From the NCBI GenBank assembly GCA_963677355.2, contig CAXXXQ010000004.1, positions 1-64,000 of the forward strand: DNA of 64,000 nucleotides, given 5' to 3'. The position numbers and the translations under genes are program-made. Below are positions 34,601 through 43,227 of this stretch, in pieces. How positions within the stretch are numbered: position 1 is the first letter of the stretch; each line of letters opens with the position of its first letter. The notes under the pieces are model-generated. The model did not search any database. It saw nothing but the letters and a program-made list of their open reading frames with translations, and was not told the DNA's origin. Source of the stretch: Thiomicrorhabdus sp963677355. GTDB taxonomy: Bacteria > Pseudomonadota > Gammaproteobacteria > Thiomicrospirales > Thiomicrospiraceae.

Positions 34601-35425
34601 ATGTTTAAGTCTATTTTCAATAAATATACTTTACTCGGCTTCGCCTTGGTCGCTATGCTCGGTTGCACGAGCACCAGTACCAAGCAGGGTACCGTCGGCA
34701 TAAAACGCGAGCAACTACTGCTGGTTTCACCGCAAGAGATGAATCAAGGTGCGCAAGCGGCTTATCAATCGGTGCTGGAAGAGGCTAAAGAAAAGAAGAA
34801 ACTCAACACCAATCATGCATTGGTTAAACGGGTTAGAAAAATAGCCGCTAATATCATTCCGCAAACCCGCGTTTTCAGAGACGATGCCCCTAAATGGGAT
34901 TGGGAAGTCAATGTACTCGAATCCGATCAACTCAATGCTTGGTGTATGCCCGGCGGAAAGATCGCCTTTTACACAGGCTTAATCAATAAACTTAAGCTGA
35001 CAGACGCTGAAATTGCCGCCATCATGGGACATGAAATCGCTCACGCTTTAAGAGAACATGGCCGGGAGAGAGCTTCGGAACAAGTTGTAACCCAAGCAGG
35101 CTTATCCGCTATCAGCATCCTAACCGGAGCCGAAGCACCCACTATGGATTTAGCCTCTATGGCACTAAATGTTACCGTTGCCTTACCTAACAGCCGAACC
35201 CATGAAGTTGAAGCCGACCGCATGGGAGTGGAGCTTGCCGCCCGCGCGGGGTATAACCCTTATGCAGCGGTTTCCGTTTGGAAAAAGATGCAAAAACAGG
35301 CGGAAGGCTCACGCCCGCCGGAGATCTTGAGCACACACCCTTCCCACCAAAACCGTATTAAAGACCTAACCAAATACGCCAAAAAAGTTGAACCATTGTT
35401 TCTGGCAACGCTTAAAAAATCTTGA
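34601..35425 (+). CDS. M48 family metallopeptidase lipoprotein
   Basis: A 274-residue lipoprotein (lipobox MLGC, C22) with a M48 zinc-protease domain. The active-site HEIAH is at 144-148 and the third ligand is E204 in EVEADRMG. The leading sequence WCMPGGKIAFYTGLINKL is typical of LoiP/BepA-like periplasmic proteases, which help outer-membrane protein quality control. It is coupled to the DUF4197 gene three bases upstream. A role in envelope proteostasis is family-based inference. Confidence 0.9.
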   Translation: MFKSIFNKYTLLGFALVAMLGCTSTSTKQGTVGIKREQLLLVSPQEMNQGAQAAYQSVLEEAKEKKKLNTNHALVKRVRKIAANIIPQTRVFRDDAPKWDWEVNVLESDQLNAWCMPGGKIAFYTGLINKLKLTDAEIAAIMGHEIAHALREHGRERASEQVVTQAGLSAISILTGAEAPTMDLASMALNVTVALPNSRTHEVEADRMGVELAARAGYNPYAAVSVWKKMQKQAEGSRPPEILSTHPSHQNRIKDLTKYAKKVEPLFLATLKKS

Positions 35426-35493
35426 ACTCTTAGTCGAACAAAACTTAAGGCGAATCGACTCTAAGCGGGATCGTGCGTAGTTAGAATAGACCT

Positions 35494-36054
35494 TTAACGT
35501 AATTGTCGATTGGAAACCGCATCCCAAATCTGAGTGGGTTGCTGCAAATCACCTAAGGCGGCATCAATACAATAGACATCATCCTTGAAGTACTGCTTAA
35601 TTTGAGCACAACTCTTAGCCGGTGGTTCACCACTTAGATTGGCACTGGTAGATACTATCGGCCCGCCAAAGGCTTCGCACAGCGCCTTAACCAGCGGGTG
35701 GTTACTGACCCTGACCGCAACGGTATTCCGACCTCCGGTGACCCATTCCGGCAACGCTCCTTTGACCGGCAACACCCAAGTGAAAGGGCCCGGCCAAGTC
35801 TCTAAGACCCGGCTCTCCCAAGGAGTGGAAGTGAGCTCGACCATAGGTAAAACCTGTTCAAGACTCGCTGCAATTAAAATCACCCCCTTTTCCTCCGGAC
35901 GCTGTTTCACGTGAAGCAGTTTTTCCACTGCCTGTCGGTTGAATGGGTCGCAACCTAAGCCAAACACCGCCTCGGTCGGGTAGGCAATGACATCTCCCTC
36001 TTGAAGGAGCTGAATTGCCGTATGAATCTGTTGGTGAATAGAATCCGTGCTCAT
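35494..36054 (-). CDS. tsaC: Threonylcarbamoyl-AMP synthase
   Basis: A 186-residue YrdC/Sua5-domain enzyme that makes threonylcarbamoyl-AMP for t6A37 modification of ANN-decoding tRNAs. Substrate-binding motifs are visible: AYPTEAVFGLGCDPFN, VKQRPEEKGVILI and VSTSANLSGEPPA. It matches the short TsaC type, without the C-terminal Sua5 domain. The gene converges on the M48 protease gene. Length and motifs agree with E. coli TsaC (RimN). Confidence 0.94.
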   Translation of the reverse strand: MSTDSIHQQIHTAIQLLQEGDVIAYPTEAVFGLGCDPFNRQAVEKLLHVKQRPEEKGVILIAASLEQVLPMVELTSTPWESRVLETWPGPFTWVLPVKGALPEWVTGGRNTVAVRVSNHPLVKALCEAFGGPIVSTSANLSGEPPAKSCAQIKQYFKDDVYCIDAALGDLQQPTQIWDAVSNRQLR

Positions 36055-36144
36055 AAAGATATTGTTATTTCAATGCTGTTCAATTAGAAAAGCATTGTAT
36101 TACATAAACGGGATACTCATTTCGAGTTTACAGATTCGGTTGTT

Positions 36145-36666
36145 GTGATTACACTTTTGCAACTACTTGATGAATGCGAGCCACTGAACAATCTTATGAA
36201 TTACCGTGAACCGATCGATCACCACCTAAAACTAGACGCTCTGCAAGAATTGGAAGATGTTAAGCTGTTGATCTACCGATCGGCCAAACGTTCTCTTTTG
36301 ACCTACAGCTTGTTTTGTTTGCTAATCTTAGGTTTCTGCATCGGTAAACTTTTCAACCAAGCCACTCTTTCCACTTCTCTGTTTTGGGGCATATGTTTTG
36401 TGCTATTACTGTCATGCTATTTGCTTCAACTGATCTTTTACAAACAAACGCTGTTCTGGACGGATAAAAAACATTACCTGCAACGCTATATCAACGACTT
36501 TTCTTTAAACCGGGATCAACCTTATATTCCCTTCAACATACATGAAATGACCCATGAAGCATTGCTGAGCAAGCATGTCGTCATCCATCACTTGTCAGAC
36601 AAACGTTTTTTACTCTTGAACCTAGTATTGCTAGGCACGGTTTTTTATACTGCTTATCAAGCTTGA
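36145..36666 (+). CDS. Small membrane protein upstream of GGDEF protein
   Basis: A 173-residue protein of unknown function. A charged N-terminal region (residues 1-48) is followed by two membrane segments (about 48-70 and 78-101) and a hydrophobic C-terminus (about 153-173). The start is GTG 36145 with no strong SD, so it is uncertain; the ATG at residue 18 is an alternative. The last two membrane segments are joined by a cytoplasmic loop rich in aromatic and basic residues. It overlaps or abuts the degenerate GGDEF gene and may be cotranscribed with it. Confidence 0.65.
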   Translation: MITLLQLLDECEPLNNLMNYREPIDHHLKLDALQELEDVKLLIYRSAKRSLLTYSLFCLLILGFCIGKLFNQATLSTSLFWGICFVLLLSCYLLQLIFYKQTLFWTDKKHYLQRYINDFSLNRDQPYIPFNIHEMTHEALLSKHVVIHHLSDKRFLLLNLVLLGTVFYTAYQA

Positions 36667-36692
36667 ACCAGAACATTATAAAGTCTAATCAA

Positions 36693-37829
36693 ATGATTCA
36701 CTTCAATACCCATCCCACTGCTGTTTCACCCGAAGAGTTCAGGCAACATATCATGCTGATTTTTGTGGCTCCTTTCGGGTTTGGAATCTTCGGATTACTG
36801 GCTCTATATGACGCTTTCTACCTGAACCAATACCCACTTGCCTATTTTCCGGCCGTTTTAAGCGCTGCATTTCTGTTCATCACACTGCACTATCGTCTAA
36901 CCAAACAGCTAAGAACCGGCATTTTATTGATCGTCACGATCAGTACCGGACTGTTATTAAGCTTTATTTACCAAAATCAGAATGAGAGTTTCGGACTTGC
37001 CTGGGCTCTGCTTTACCCCCCTTTTATCATTATGACGCTTGGCTATAACTTGGGACTAAGGGGTTCGCTTCTCATCTACTTCCTGCTTATCGGTCTGTTG
37101 ATTAGCGGCATCGGTGTCTGGGAGTACGGGCAGTGGGACTTAACCGGTCTGGTTCGTTTTAGCCTGAGTTACATCGCCATCACCTATCTATCTTATTTGC
37201 TGGCATTGAGTAATCAGTTCAGCTATGGTTTGCTGGAAAAAGAACATCTCGCCCAGCTTAACAAGCACAAAGAAATTGAACGCATTGCCATTACCGATTC
37301 CTTAACCGGTACCTACAATCGCTACTACTTGAATAAACAGATCAGCGAATTACCGATTACCGAACTGAGAGAAAATTGCAGCAATCTGATCTTTTTCATT
37401 GCACAAATTGACGGCTTTAAGAGCTATGTGGATTATTACGGTTATCAAAAAGGCGATGAGTTATTGCTTGATATCAGCCAGATCATTAAAAACCAGATGA
37501 CGCCGGTCAATGGTTCGGTTTATCGGATTACCGGCAGCCAATTTGCCGGGTTGGTAACCGCCAAAGACATCACCAAAGCACTGATCATGATTCAAGAAAT
37601 TCAAGACTTGGTCAATCGTGAAGAGATTCCCAACCTATTAAGTCCGAGCAAAAAAGTGCACGTTTCAATCGGGATTAGCGTGGATAATAATTTTGAAAAT
37701 TTTGATTTTGACCGCTTATTCAACAAGGCGGATGAAGCCTTATATCTCTCTCAGGAAAAGAGTGGCGGCGAGCCGATCATTCTGGATACGCGCCGGGACA
37801 AAGAAACGGCTTCCAGACACGGCTATTAA
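36693..37829 (+). CDS. Membrane protein with degenerate GGDEF domain
   Basis: A protein of 378 residues with six membrane segments in the first 180 residues and a C-terminal diguanylate cyclase (GGDEF) domain. The domain opens with the usual DSLTGTYNR (202-210) and contains QIDGFKSYVDYYG and GDELLLDISQII, but the active-site signature reads RITGSQF (278-284) instead of R-x-GGDEF. Loss of the aspartate and glutamate should abolish GTP cyclisation. It may act as a c-di-GMP or GTP sensor, or be on the way to decay; the rest of the domain is intact. The start is uncertain: an in-frame TTG at 36663 overlaps the upstream gene. Confidence 0.82.
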   Translation: MIHFNTHPTAVSPEEFRQHIMLIFVAPFGFGIFGLLALYDAFYLNQYPLAYFPAVLSAAFLFITLHYRLTKQLRTGILLIVTISTGLLLSFIYQNQNESFGLAWALLYPPFIIMTLGYNLGLRGSLLIYFLLIGLLISGIGVWEYGQWDLTGLVRFSLSYIAITYLSYLLALSNQFSYGLLEKEHLAQLNKHKEIERIAITDSLTGTYNRYYLNKQISELPITELRENCSNLIFFIAQIDGFKSYVDYYGYQKGDELLLDISQIIKNQMTPVNGSVYRITGSQFAGLVTAKDITKALIMIQEIQDLVNREEIPNLLSPSKKVHVSIGISVDNNFENFDFDRLFNKADEALYLSQEKSGGEPIILDTRRDKETASRHGY

Positions 37830-37851
37830 CGGTTCAGGGAAAAAGGTTTTG

Positions 37852-38805
37852 TTAAACCGCTTCTCGATGTAACAACAACACTCGTTTAAAGACATGCGGG
37901 TCTTTAATTTGCGTCATCTCGCCTTCACGCGGAATATGTTTGTCTTTCAAACGCGACAGGAAAAAACGTAACGCGGCTAATCTCAACGCAGCAGGCCAAG
38001 CTTGCACCTCTTGATCAGCTAAAGAGCGTTGTGTCTGATAGGCCGAAACCATATCATCGACACGCTGTTGATCGAACTCAATCTGAGCCGGGTCACTGTG
38101 ATGCACTCGACACCAGTCATTAACCATAACCGCCAAATCATATAGCATCGGCGCATTACAAGCATAATACAGATCAATGATACCGGACAGTACATCGCCG
38201 TTGAACATGGCATTGTCACAGAACAGATCGGCATGAATCACGCTCTTCGGTAGTTCACTCCAATCGATACTGTTTTGAAACACCAGTTCGGACTCGATCA
38301 ATTCACGTTCATCTTCCGGTAACAGGTTTTTGATCTGTGCGTAAGTGGCCGCCATCCAGTCGATATCTCGATCATTGTCACGATGACCTTCATAACCCTG
38401 TCCTGCAATGTGAAAACGAGCCAGCTGCCCGCCCATGACACCACACTGTGTTGTGGAAGGATGATCAACGGTACTGCCTGCCAATCTTTCCACCAAAGCC
38501 GCTGGTTTACCGCAAAGCTCTTTTAAGTAGCCGTTGGAATGGGTCGGCATCGGATGCGCCGTGGGAATATTATGTTCCGCCATGAATGCCATGATGTTCA
38601 AAAAGTAAGGTAACTCTTCAAACGTATGGTGTTCGAAAATCGTTAATACAAACTGCTCTAGTTGACCGTTTTTAGTGGTATTTACAAAATAATTGGTGTT
38701 TTCGATACCGGCACTGATTCCTTCAAAAGATTGTAAAGTACCAACATCGTAATCTTGCAAAAATTCAACTAACTGCTGTTCTTCAACGACCGTATAGACA
38801 GACAT
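37852..38805 (-). CDS. thrB: Homoserine kinase (APH type)
   Basis: A 317-residue homoserine kinase of the aminoglycoside-phosphotransferase-like fold found in Pseudomonas and relatives, rather than the GHMP type of E. coli. It catalyses ATP-dependent phosphorylation of L-homoserine on the way to threonine. Visible blocks are GIENTNYFVNT, the catalytic loop VIHADLFCDNAMF and IDLYYACNAPMLYDLA (magnesium-binding D). The start at ATG 38805 gives MSVYTVVEEQQLVEFL, as in the family; upstream residues of the longer frame look random. It is divergent from polA. Confidence 0.9.
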   Translation of the reverse strand: MSVYTVVEEQQLVEFLQDYDVGTLQSFEGISAGIENTNYFVNTTKNGQLEQFVLTIFEHHTFEELPYFLNIMAFMAEHNIPTAHPMPTHSNGYLKELCGKPAALVERLAGSTVDHPSTTQCGVMGGQLARFHIAGQGYEGHRDNDRDIDWMAATYAQIKNLLPEDERELIESELVFQNSIDWSELPKSVIHADLFCDNAMFNGDVLSGIIDLYYACNAPMLYDLAVMVNDWCRVHHSDPAQIEFDQQRVDDMVSAYQTQRSLADQEVQAWPAALRLAALRFFLSRLKDKHIPREGEMTQIKDPHVFKRVLLLHREAV

Positions 38806-38927
38806 AGAGTAAAGTCTCGTAATTAGGTAAAATGGGCAGAAATTTTTGCGCGTAGACGGCAAAAACCTTGCATAAACTTTGAAATGCAAATTTTATCATA
38901 TCCTTTCAAAAAAGAGCCTCAGATTTA

Positions 38928-41756
38928 ATGACTGACAGCAACGCACAACCTCAATACAACCCAAATAGCCCGTTTATTCTTGTGGACGGTTCCTCATACC
39001 TGTTCCGCGCATTTCATGCCATGCCGCCTTTGACTAACGGTAAAGGACAGGCAACCGGTGCGATCTTTGGTGTCATCAATATGTTGGGTAAACTGCTGGA
39101 ACAGTATCAGCCGGAAAAGATGGCGGTGATTTTTGATGCCAAAGGCAAGACTTTCCGTCACGAAATGTATAGCGAATACAAGTCACACCGCCCCCCTATG
39201 CCGGAAGAGTTGAGCACCCAGATCGAACCGATCCACGAAATCGTCAGGGCGCTTGGGCTGCCGTTGCTGGTCATAGAAGGCGTGGAAGCCGATGATGTCA
39301 TGGGAACCCTGGCCCATCAGGCAACCGAACAGAAGCATGACACGCTGATTTCTACCGGGGATAAAGATTTGGCGCAACTGGTCAATGAGCATGTCACCCT
39401 GATCAACACCATGAACGACAGCCTTTCCACACCGGAAAGTGTATTGGAGAAATTTGGCGTCCGTCCCGACCAGATTATCGATTACCTGGCCTTGGTGGGA
39501 GACAGTGCCGACAACATCCCGGGCATTCCGAAATGTGGTCCGAAAACCGCCGTCAAATGGCTAACCTCGTTTGGCAATATCGACAACTTGGTTGCAAACG
39601 CACCGATGATTGGCGGCAAAATCGGTGAAAACTTGCGCGATAATCTTGATCAACTCAAACTATCGCGCGAACTGACGACCATCAAAATCGATTGCGATCT
39701 GCCTGTCGGCTTAAAAGATATCAATCGCCAACCGGCCGATTTGCAACGCCTACAAGAGCTGTTTGCCGAATATGACTTACGAAACTGGTTAAATCAAGTG
39801 ATGAACGGACAGGTTCCGTTCTCCAAATCCACCGGAGCCAAAGCACACAGTCAAACGATTCAGAAAAAAGGCGCTGTTTCTGCCGCCGACAGTGAAACCG
39901 ATACTCAAGATACGGCTGGTCAAGCCGCTGAATCCCATTACGAAACCGTGTTCACCGAGGCGCAATTCAATCTCTGGCTGGAGCGTATTTCTAAAGCCGA
40001 TCTGTTTGCCATCGATACGGAAACTACTTCTTTAGATACCATGCAGGCGCAAATTGTCGGTGTCTGTTTAGCTGTCAAAAACCCGGATGAAGCCGGTAAC
40101 TTAGCCTGTTATATACCGTTAGCACATGACTACGAAGGCGCCCCGCAACAGTTGGATAAAAAATGGGCTCTGGATCAGTTGAAACCGATTTTAGAAGACG
40201 AAACCCGTTTTAAATGCGGCCAAAACCTTAAATATGACTGGCACGTGCTGCAAAACCACGGTATCGACCTGCAAGGTATGCAATTTGACACCATGTTGGA
40301 ATCCTACTGTTTAAACAGCGTTGCCACCCGCCATAATATGGATGATCTGGCACTCAAATACCTGAACCACCGCACCACTCACTTTGAAGAGATTGCCGGT
40401 AAAGGTAAAAAACAGCTCACTTTCAACCAGATCGATATTGATACCGCTGCCCATTACGCCGCAGAAGATGCCGATATCACTTTGCAACTGCACCAAACCC
40501 TTTGGCAAAAGCTGGAAGCCGAACCGAGCCTACAGAAAGTCTTTACCGATATCGAAATGCCGTTAATGCCGGTTTTGGCGCGGATGGAACGCAACGGTGT
40601 CTTACTGGATACCGATATGCTGGCCGCCCAATCGGAAGAGATCAGCCTCAAACTGACCGAACTGGAACAAAAAGCGCACCTGATTGCCGGGGAAAAATTC
40701 AACTTGAACAGCTCCAAGCAGCTGCAAGTCATTCTGTTCGAGAATCTAGAACTGCCTATTATCAAGAAAACGCCGAAAGGCCAGCCTTCGACTGCAGAGC
40801 CGGTACTGGTTCAACTTGCCGAAGACGGCCATGAGATGCCCAACCTGATTCTGGAATACCGCAGTTTGGCCAAATTGAAGTCAACCTACACCGATTCGCT
40901 GCCGAAGCAGATTGATGCTGATACCGGACGAGTGCACACCTCTTATCAGCAAGCGGTTGCCTCCACCGGACGTCTCTCTTCGACCGAGCCGAACTTACAG
41001 AATATCCCGATCCGTTCGGCTGAAGGTCGCCGTATCCGCCAGGCTTTTGTCACCAAACCCGGTTATAAAATGCTGGCCGCCGACTATTCGCAGATCGAAC
41101 TACGCATCATGGCGCATCTATCCGATGACGAAGGCTTGTTGAATGCTTTTGCCTCCGGAAAAGACATCCATAAAGCCACCGCAGCGGAAATTTTCGGCGT
41201 TGCCCTGGAAGAGGTGACCACCGAACAGCGACGCAGCGCTAAAGCGGTCAACTTCGGTTTGATTTACGGTATGTCAGCCTTCGGCTTGGCTAAACAACTG
41301 AATGTCCCGCGTGGCGTCGCTCAAGAGTATATCGACCTCTATTTCTCACGTTATCCGGGCGTATTGCGTTATATGGAAGACACCAAACAAAAGGCCAAAG
41401 ATAGCGGCTATGTTGAAACTTTAATGGGACGCCGCCTCTACCTGCCGGACATTAATGCCCGTAACGGACAGTTGCGCCAATATGCGGAAAGAACCGCCAT
41501 TAACGCGCCTATGCAGGGAACGGCTGCCGATATCATTAAAACCGCCATGATTCATATGCAAGCATGGCTGCAGAACTGTGACTACGACATCCAAATGCTG
41601 ATGCAAGTACACGATGAATTAGTCTTCGAAGTCAAAGAAAACCAACTTGAAGCGGTCAAACAGGAGATAAAACAGATCATGGAATCCGCTATCGAGCTGA
41701 AAGTACCGTTGATTGTCGATATTGGACAAGGCAACAACTGGGACGAAGCACATTAA
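38928..41756 (+). CDS. polA: DNA polymerase I
   Basis: A 942-residue repair and Okazaki-fragment polymerase with all three domains. The 5'-3' nuclease (about 15-310) shows ILVDGSSYLFRAFHAMP, EADDVMGTLA and GDSADNIPGIPKCG. The 3'-5' proofreading domain keeps its metal ligands (FAIDTETTSLD). The polymerase domain contains STGRLSSTEPNLQNIPIR, DYSQIELRIMAHLS, RRSAKAVNFGLIYGMSAFGL and QVHDELVFEV. It is slightly longer than the E. coli enzyme because of a linker near 310-340 rich in A, T and Q. It is transcribed divergently from thrB. Confidence 0.97.
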   Translation: MTDSNAQPQYNPNSPFILVDGSSYLFRAFHAMPPLTNGKGQATGAIFGVINMLGKLLEQYQPEKMAVIFDAKGKTFRHEMYSEYKSHRPPMPEELSTQIEPIHEIVRALGLPLLVIEGVEADDVMGTLAHQATEQKHDTLISTGDKDLAQLVNEHVTLINTMNDSLSTPESVLEKFGVRPDQIIDYLALVGDSADNIPGIPKCGPKTAVKWLTSFGNIDNLVANAPMIGGKIGENLRDNLDQLKLSRELTTIKIDCDLPVGLKDINRQPADLQRLQELFAEYDLRNWLNQVMNGQVPFSKSTGAKAHSQTIQKKGAVSAADSETDTQDTAGQAAESHYETVFTEAQFNLWLERISKADLFAIDTETTSLDTMQAQIVGVCLAVKNPDEAGNLACYIPLAHDYEGAPQQLDKKWALDQLKPILEDETRFKCGQNLKYDWHVLQNHGIDLQGMQFDTMLESYCLNSVATRHNMDDLALKYLNHRTTHFEEIAGKGKKQLTFNQIDIDTAAHYAAEDADITLQLHQTLWQKLEAEPSLQKVFTDIEMPLMPVLARMERNGVLLDTDMLAAQSEEISLKLTELEQKAHLIAGEKFNLNSSKQLQVILFENLELPIIKKTPKGQPSTAEPVLVQLAEDGHEMPNLILEYRSLAKLKSTYTDSLPKQIDADTGRVHTSYQQAVASTGRLSSTEPNLQNIPIRSAEGRRIRQAFVTKPGYKMLAADYSQIELRIMAHLSDDEGLLNAFASGKDIHKATAAEIFGVALEEVTTEQRRSAKAVNFGLIYGMSAFGLAKQLNVPRGVAQEYIDLYFSRYPGVLRYMEDTKQKAKDSGYVETLMGRRLYLPDINARNGQLRQYAERTAINAPMQGTAADIIKTAMIHMQAWLQNCDYDIQMLMQVHDELVFEVKENQLEAVKQEIKQIMESAIELKVPLIVDIGQGNNWDEAH

Positions 41757-42111
41757 TTTCTTCCAACTTATAAGAGGTTTTGCCCAAAATACCGGCTAAA
41801 CCTCTATCCTGTTATCACTAAAATATCCCCGTTCTTAAAGACTTAATCACCTAACACCGGTTCTTGTTACCGCAAACTACGCTCAGATTGCAGATCACTT
41901 AAATTCTAGACCGCTTACTAAGTCTGTCCGTTTCTCAATATCCGACTTTCAAAACAACAACACACGCCCCATTTTCCGGTAAATCCGCTTGAAACAAAAA
42001 AGTAATGTGATTTTTTTACATTTTATATTGACAGCACAAATCTATTTCTTCATAATCAACAAATGTAAATATTTAACATTTACTTAAAATCCATAAACAG
42101 GAGAAGTTATA
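41757..42111. other. Intergenic region downstream of polA
   Basis: About 355 AT-rich bases without a recognisable gene. An 8-bp inverted repeat (AGAGGTTT at 41773-41780 and AAACCTCT at 41798-41805) soon after the polA stop may end the polA transcript, although it has no T run. A promoter for the small secreted protein lies at the right end. Confidence 0.5.
42028..42056 (+). promoter_or_regulatory. Promoter of the Q/K-rich secreted protein
   Basis: A perfect -35 TTGACA at 42028-42033 and CATAAT at 42051-42056 are separated by 17 bases. Transcription would begin about 50 bases before the start at 42112. Confidence 0.7.
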
Positions 42112-42342
42112 ATGACATTGAAAACACTAGCAATTGCTGCACTTGTAGCATTCCCATATGCAACTCAAGCAATGGAAGCAAAAGGCAGTTCAGATAATAA
42201 AGCGGCTGCAAAAGAGATGCAGCAAGTTCAAACACAAGAAATGTCTAAACAACAGGTTCAGCAAAAAATCCAAATTAAAGAGGAAGCAGCTGTTCAAACT
42301 AAGGAACAAGCTAAAGAACAAATTAAGAAGAACGAGAAATAA
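42112..42342 (+). CDS. Small secreted Q/K/E-rich protein
   Basis: A 76-residue protein. Residues 1-20 are a signal peptide ending TQA-ME. The mature 56 residues are almost only Q, K, E, A and S with repeated QQVQ / KEQ patterns, predicting a long, highly charged single helix or a disordered chain. Its strong promoter and a good GGAG SD (AGGAGAAG) support expression. I know no family for it. A periplasmic spacer, chaperone or adhesin-like role are all conceivable; none is supported by motif. Confidence 0.7.
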   Translation: MTLKTLAIAALVAFPYATQAMEAKGSSDNKAAAKEMQQVQTQEMSKQQVQQKIQIKEEAAVQTKEQAKEQIKKNEK

Positions 42343-42390
42343 CGCTCGTTTAAGTATAAGCGGTATGGTTATTGAGGGGTTACTGTACTG

Positions 42391-42455
42391 CTTATCTCAT
42401 AGAGAATTTTGCAAGAAGTTCCCACCCTGAATATCTTGCAAAACTCTCTGATAAG
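42391..42455 (+). promoter_or_regulatory. Long hairpin overlapping the SD of the beta-barrel gene
   Basis: A 16-base arm, AGAGAATTTTGCAAGA (42401-42416), pairs with TCTTGCAAAACTCTCT (42434-42449) with one A-C mismatch. The stem is extended by CTTATC (42391-42396) with GATAAG (42450-42455) across a 4-base bulge. The right end overlaps the SD AAGGG (42453-42457) of the gene starting at 42466, so folding could hide the ribosome binding site. No T run follows, so it is not a normal terminator. Confidence 0.55.
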
Positions 42456-42465
42456 GGCAATGACA

Positions 42466-43203
42466 ATGAAACTTTCCATTTTAAAAGTGATTACCATTGA
42501 AGTCATGATCGTTGCATTCGGTATATTGGCTCTAGGCTTTGCTAAAGACTCTTTTGCCGCTGACCCAAACAACTATTCAGAAATATCGGTCGGTCTGAAT
42601 TATCAGGATGGACAGAGCGAATTAATCGATAGCGACGACGTCACGACAACCCGCATTCCGGTGAGCTTGACTCATAAAAAAGATAAATTTTCTTTCGGCA
42701 TTACACTCTCTCACGTGACTGTGGATGACCAATACCGCGAAGAACAAGGGTTGGGAGATACCGTATTGTCTTTAGGATACGATTTAAACAAAGCCTTTAC
42801 CGTCACCTTAAAAGAGAAAATTGCTACCGGTGACGAAGACAAGAATCTGAGCACCGGTAAAAACGATACTTCGCTACAAATAGACTTTGAAACACCTATG
42901 TTAGATCGGAGATCAACCGTGTTTGCCACGGCAGGTCATAAATTTGTCGGCAAAAATTCGGAACTAAACATGCAAAATAGCTCGTTTGCTTCGGTTGGAA
43001 CCGGGTATATTTATAATAACCGAACTAAAATAGGCGTCAGCTTGGATTACCGTCAAAGCATATTCGAAGATTTGGACGACCAATTAGGATTATCCGCTTA
43101 TATCGATAAACCGCTTAACGATACTTATAGTCTTTCCGCTTTTGCCGGCTATGACAATACCCAATCAAGCTCAATTGGGGTAACATTGTCAGGAAAGTTT
43201 TAG
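42466..43203 (+). CDS. Outer-membrane beta-barrel protein
   Basis: A 245-residue exported protein with a signal sequence (1-29, ending SFAA-DP) and alternating strands, for example NYSEISVGLNYQDGQSELID, FSFGITLSHVTV, TVFATAGHKFVG and TKIGVSLDYRQS. It ends TLSGKF, with the C-terminal phenylalanine of an outer-membrane barrel. The start at ATG 42466 is favoured over ATG 42460 because AAGGG lies eight bases before it. DUF6502 and DUF5666 genes follow closely (gaps of 24 and 14 bases), so these three form an operon. Specific substrate or partner is unknown. Confidence 0.78.
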   Translation: MKLSILKVITIEVMIVAFGILALGFAKDSFAADPNNYSEISVGLNYQDGQSELIDSDDVTTTRIPVSLTHKKDKFSFGITLSHVTVDDQYREEQGLGDTVLSLGYDLNKAFTVTLKEKIATGDEDKNLSTGKNDTSLQIDFETPMLDRRSTVFATAGHKFVGKNSELNMQNSSFASVGTGYIYNNRTKIGVSLDYRQSIFEDLDDQLGLSAYIDKPLNDTYSLSAFAGYDNTQSSSIGVTLSGKF

Positions 43204-43227
43204 ATCATCTACGTAAAAACTTAAAAA

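Noticed and set aside
36663..36692. TTG start for the degenerate GGDEF gene
   Set aside because: It overlaps the upstream stop and lacks an SD; ATG 36693 is only slightly better, so the choice is uncertain.
38866..38900. Promoter of polA at TTGCAT and a nearby AT-rich -10
   Set aside because: Spacing to a good -10 is wrong, and the TTGCAT/ATGCAA pair is inverted, so it is not the TTGCA direct repeat seen near the BaeSR-like genes.
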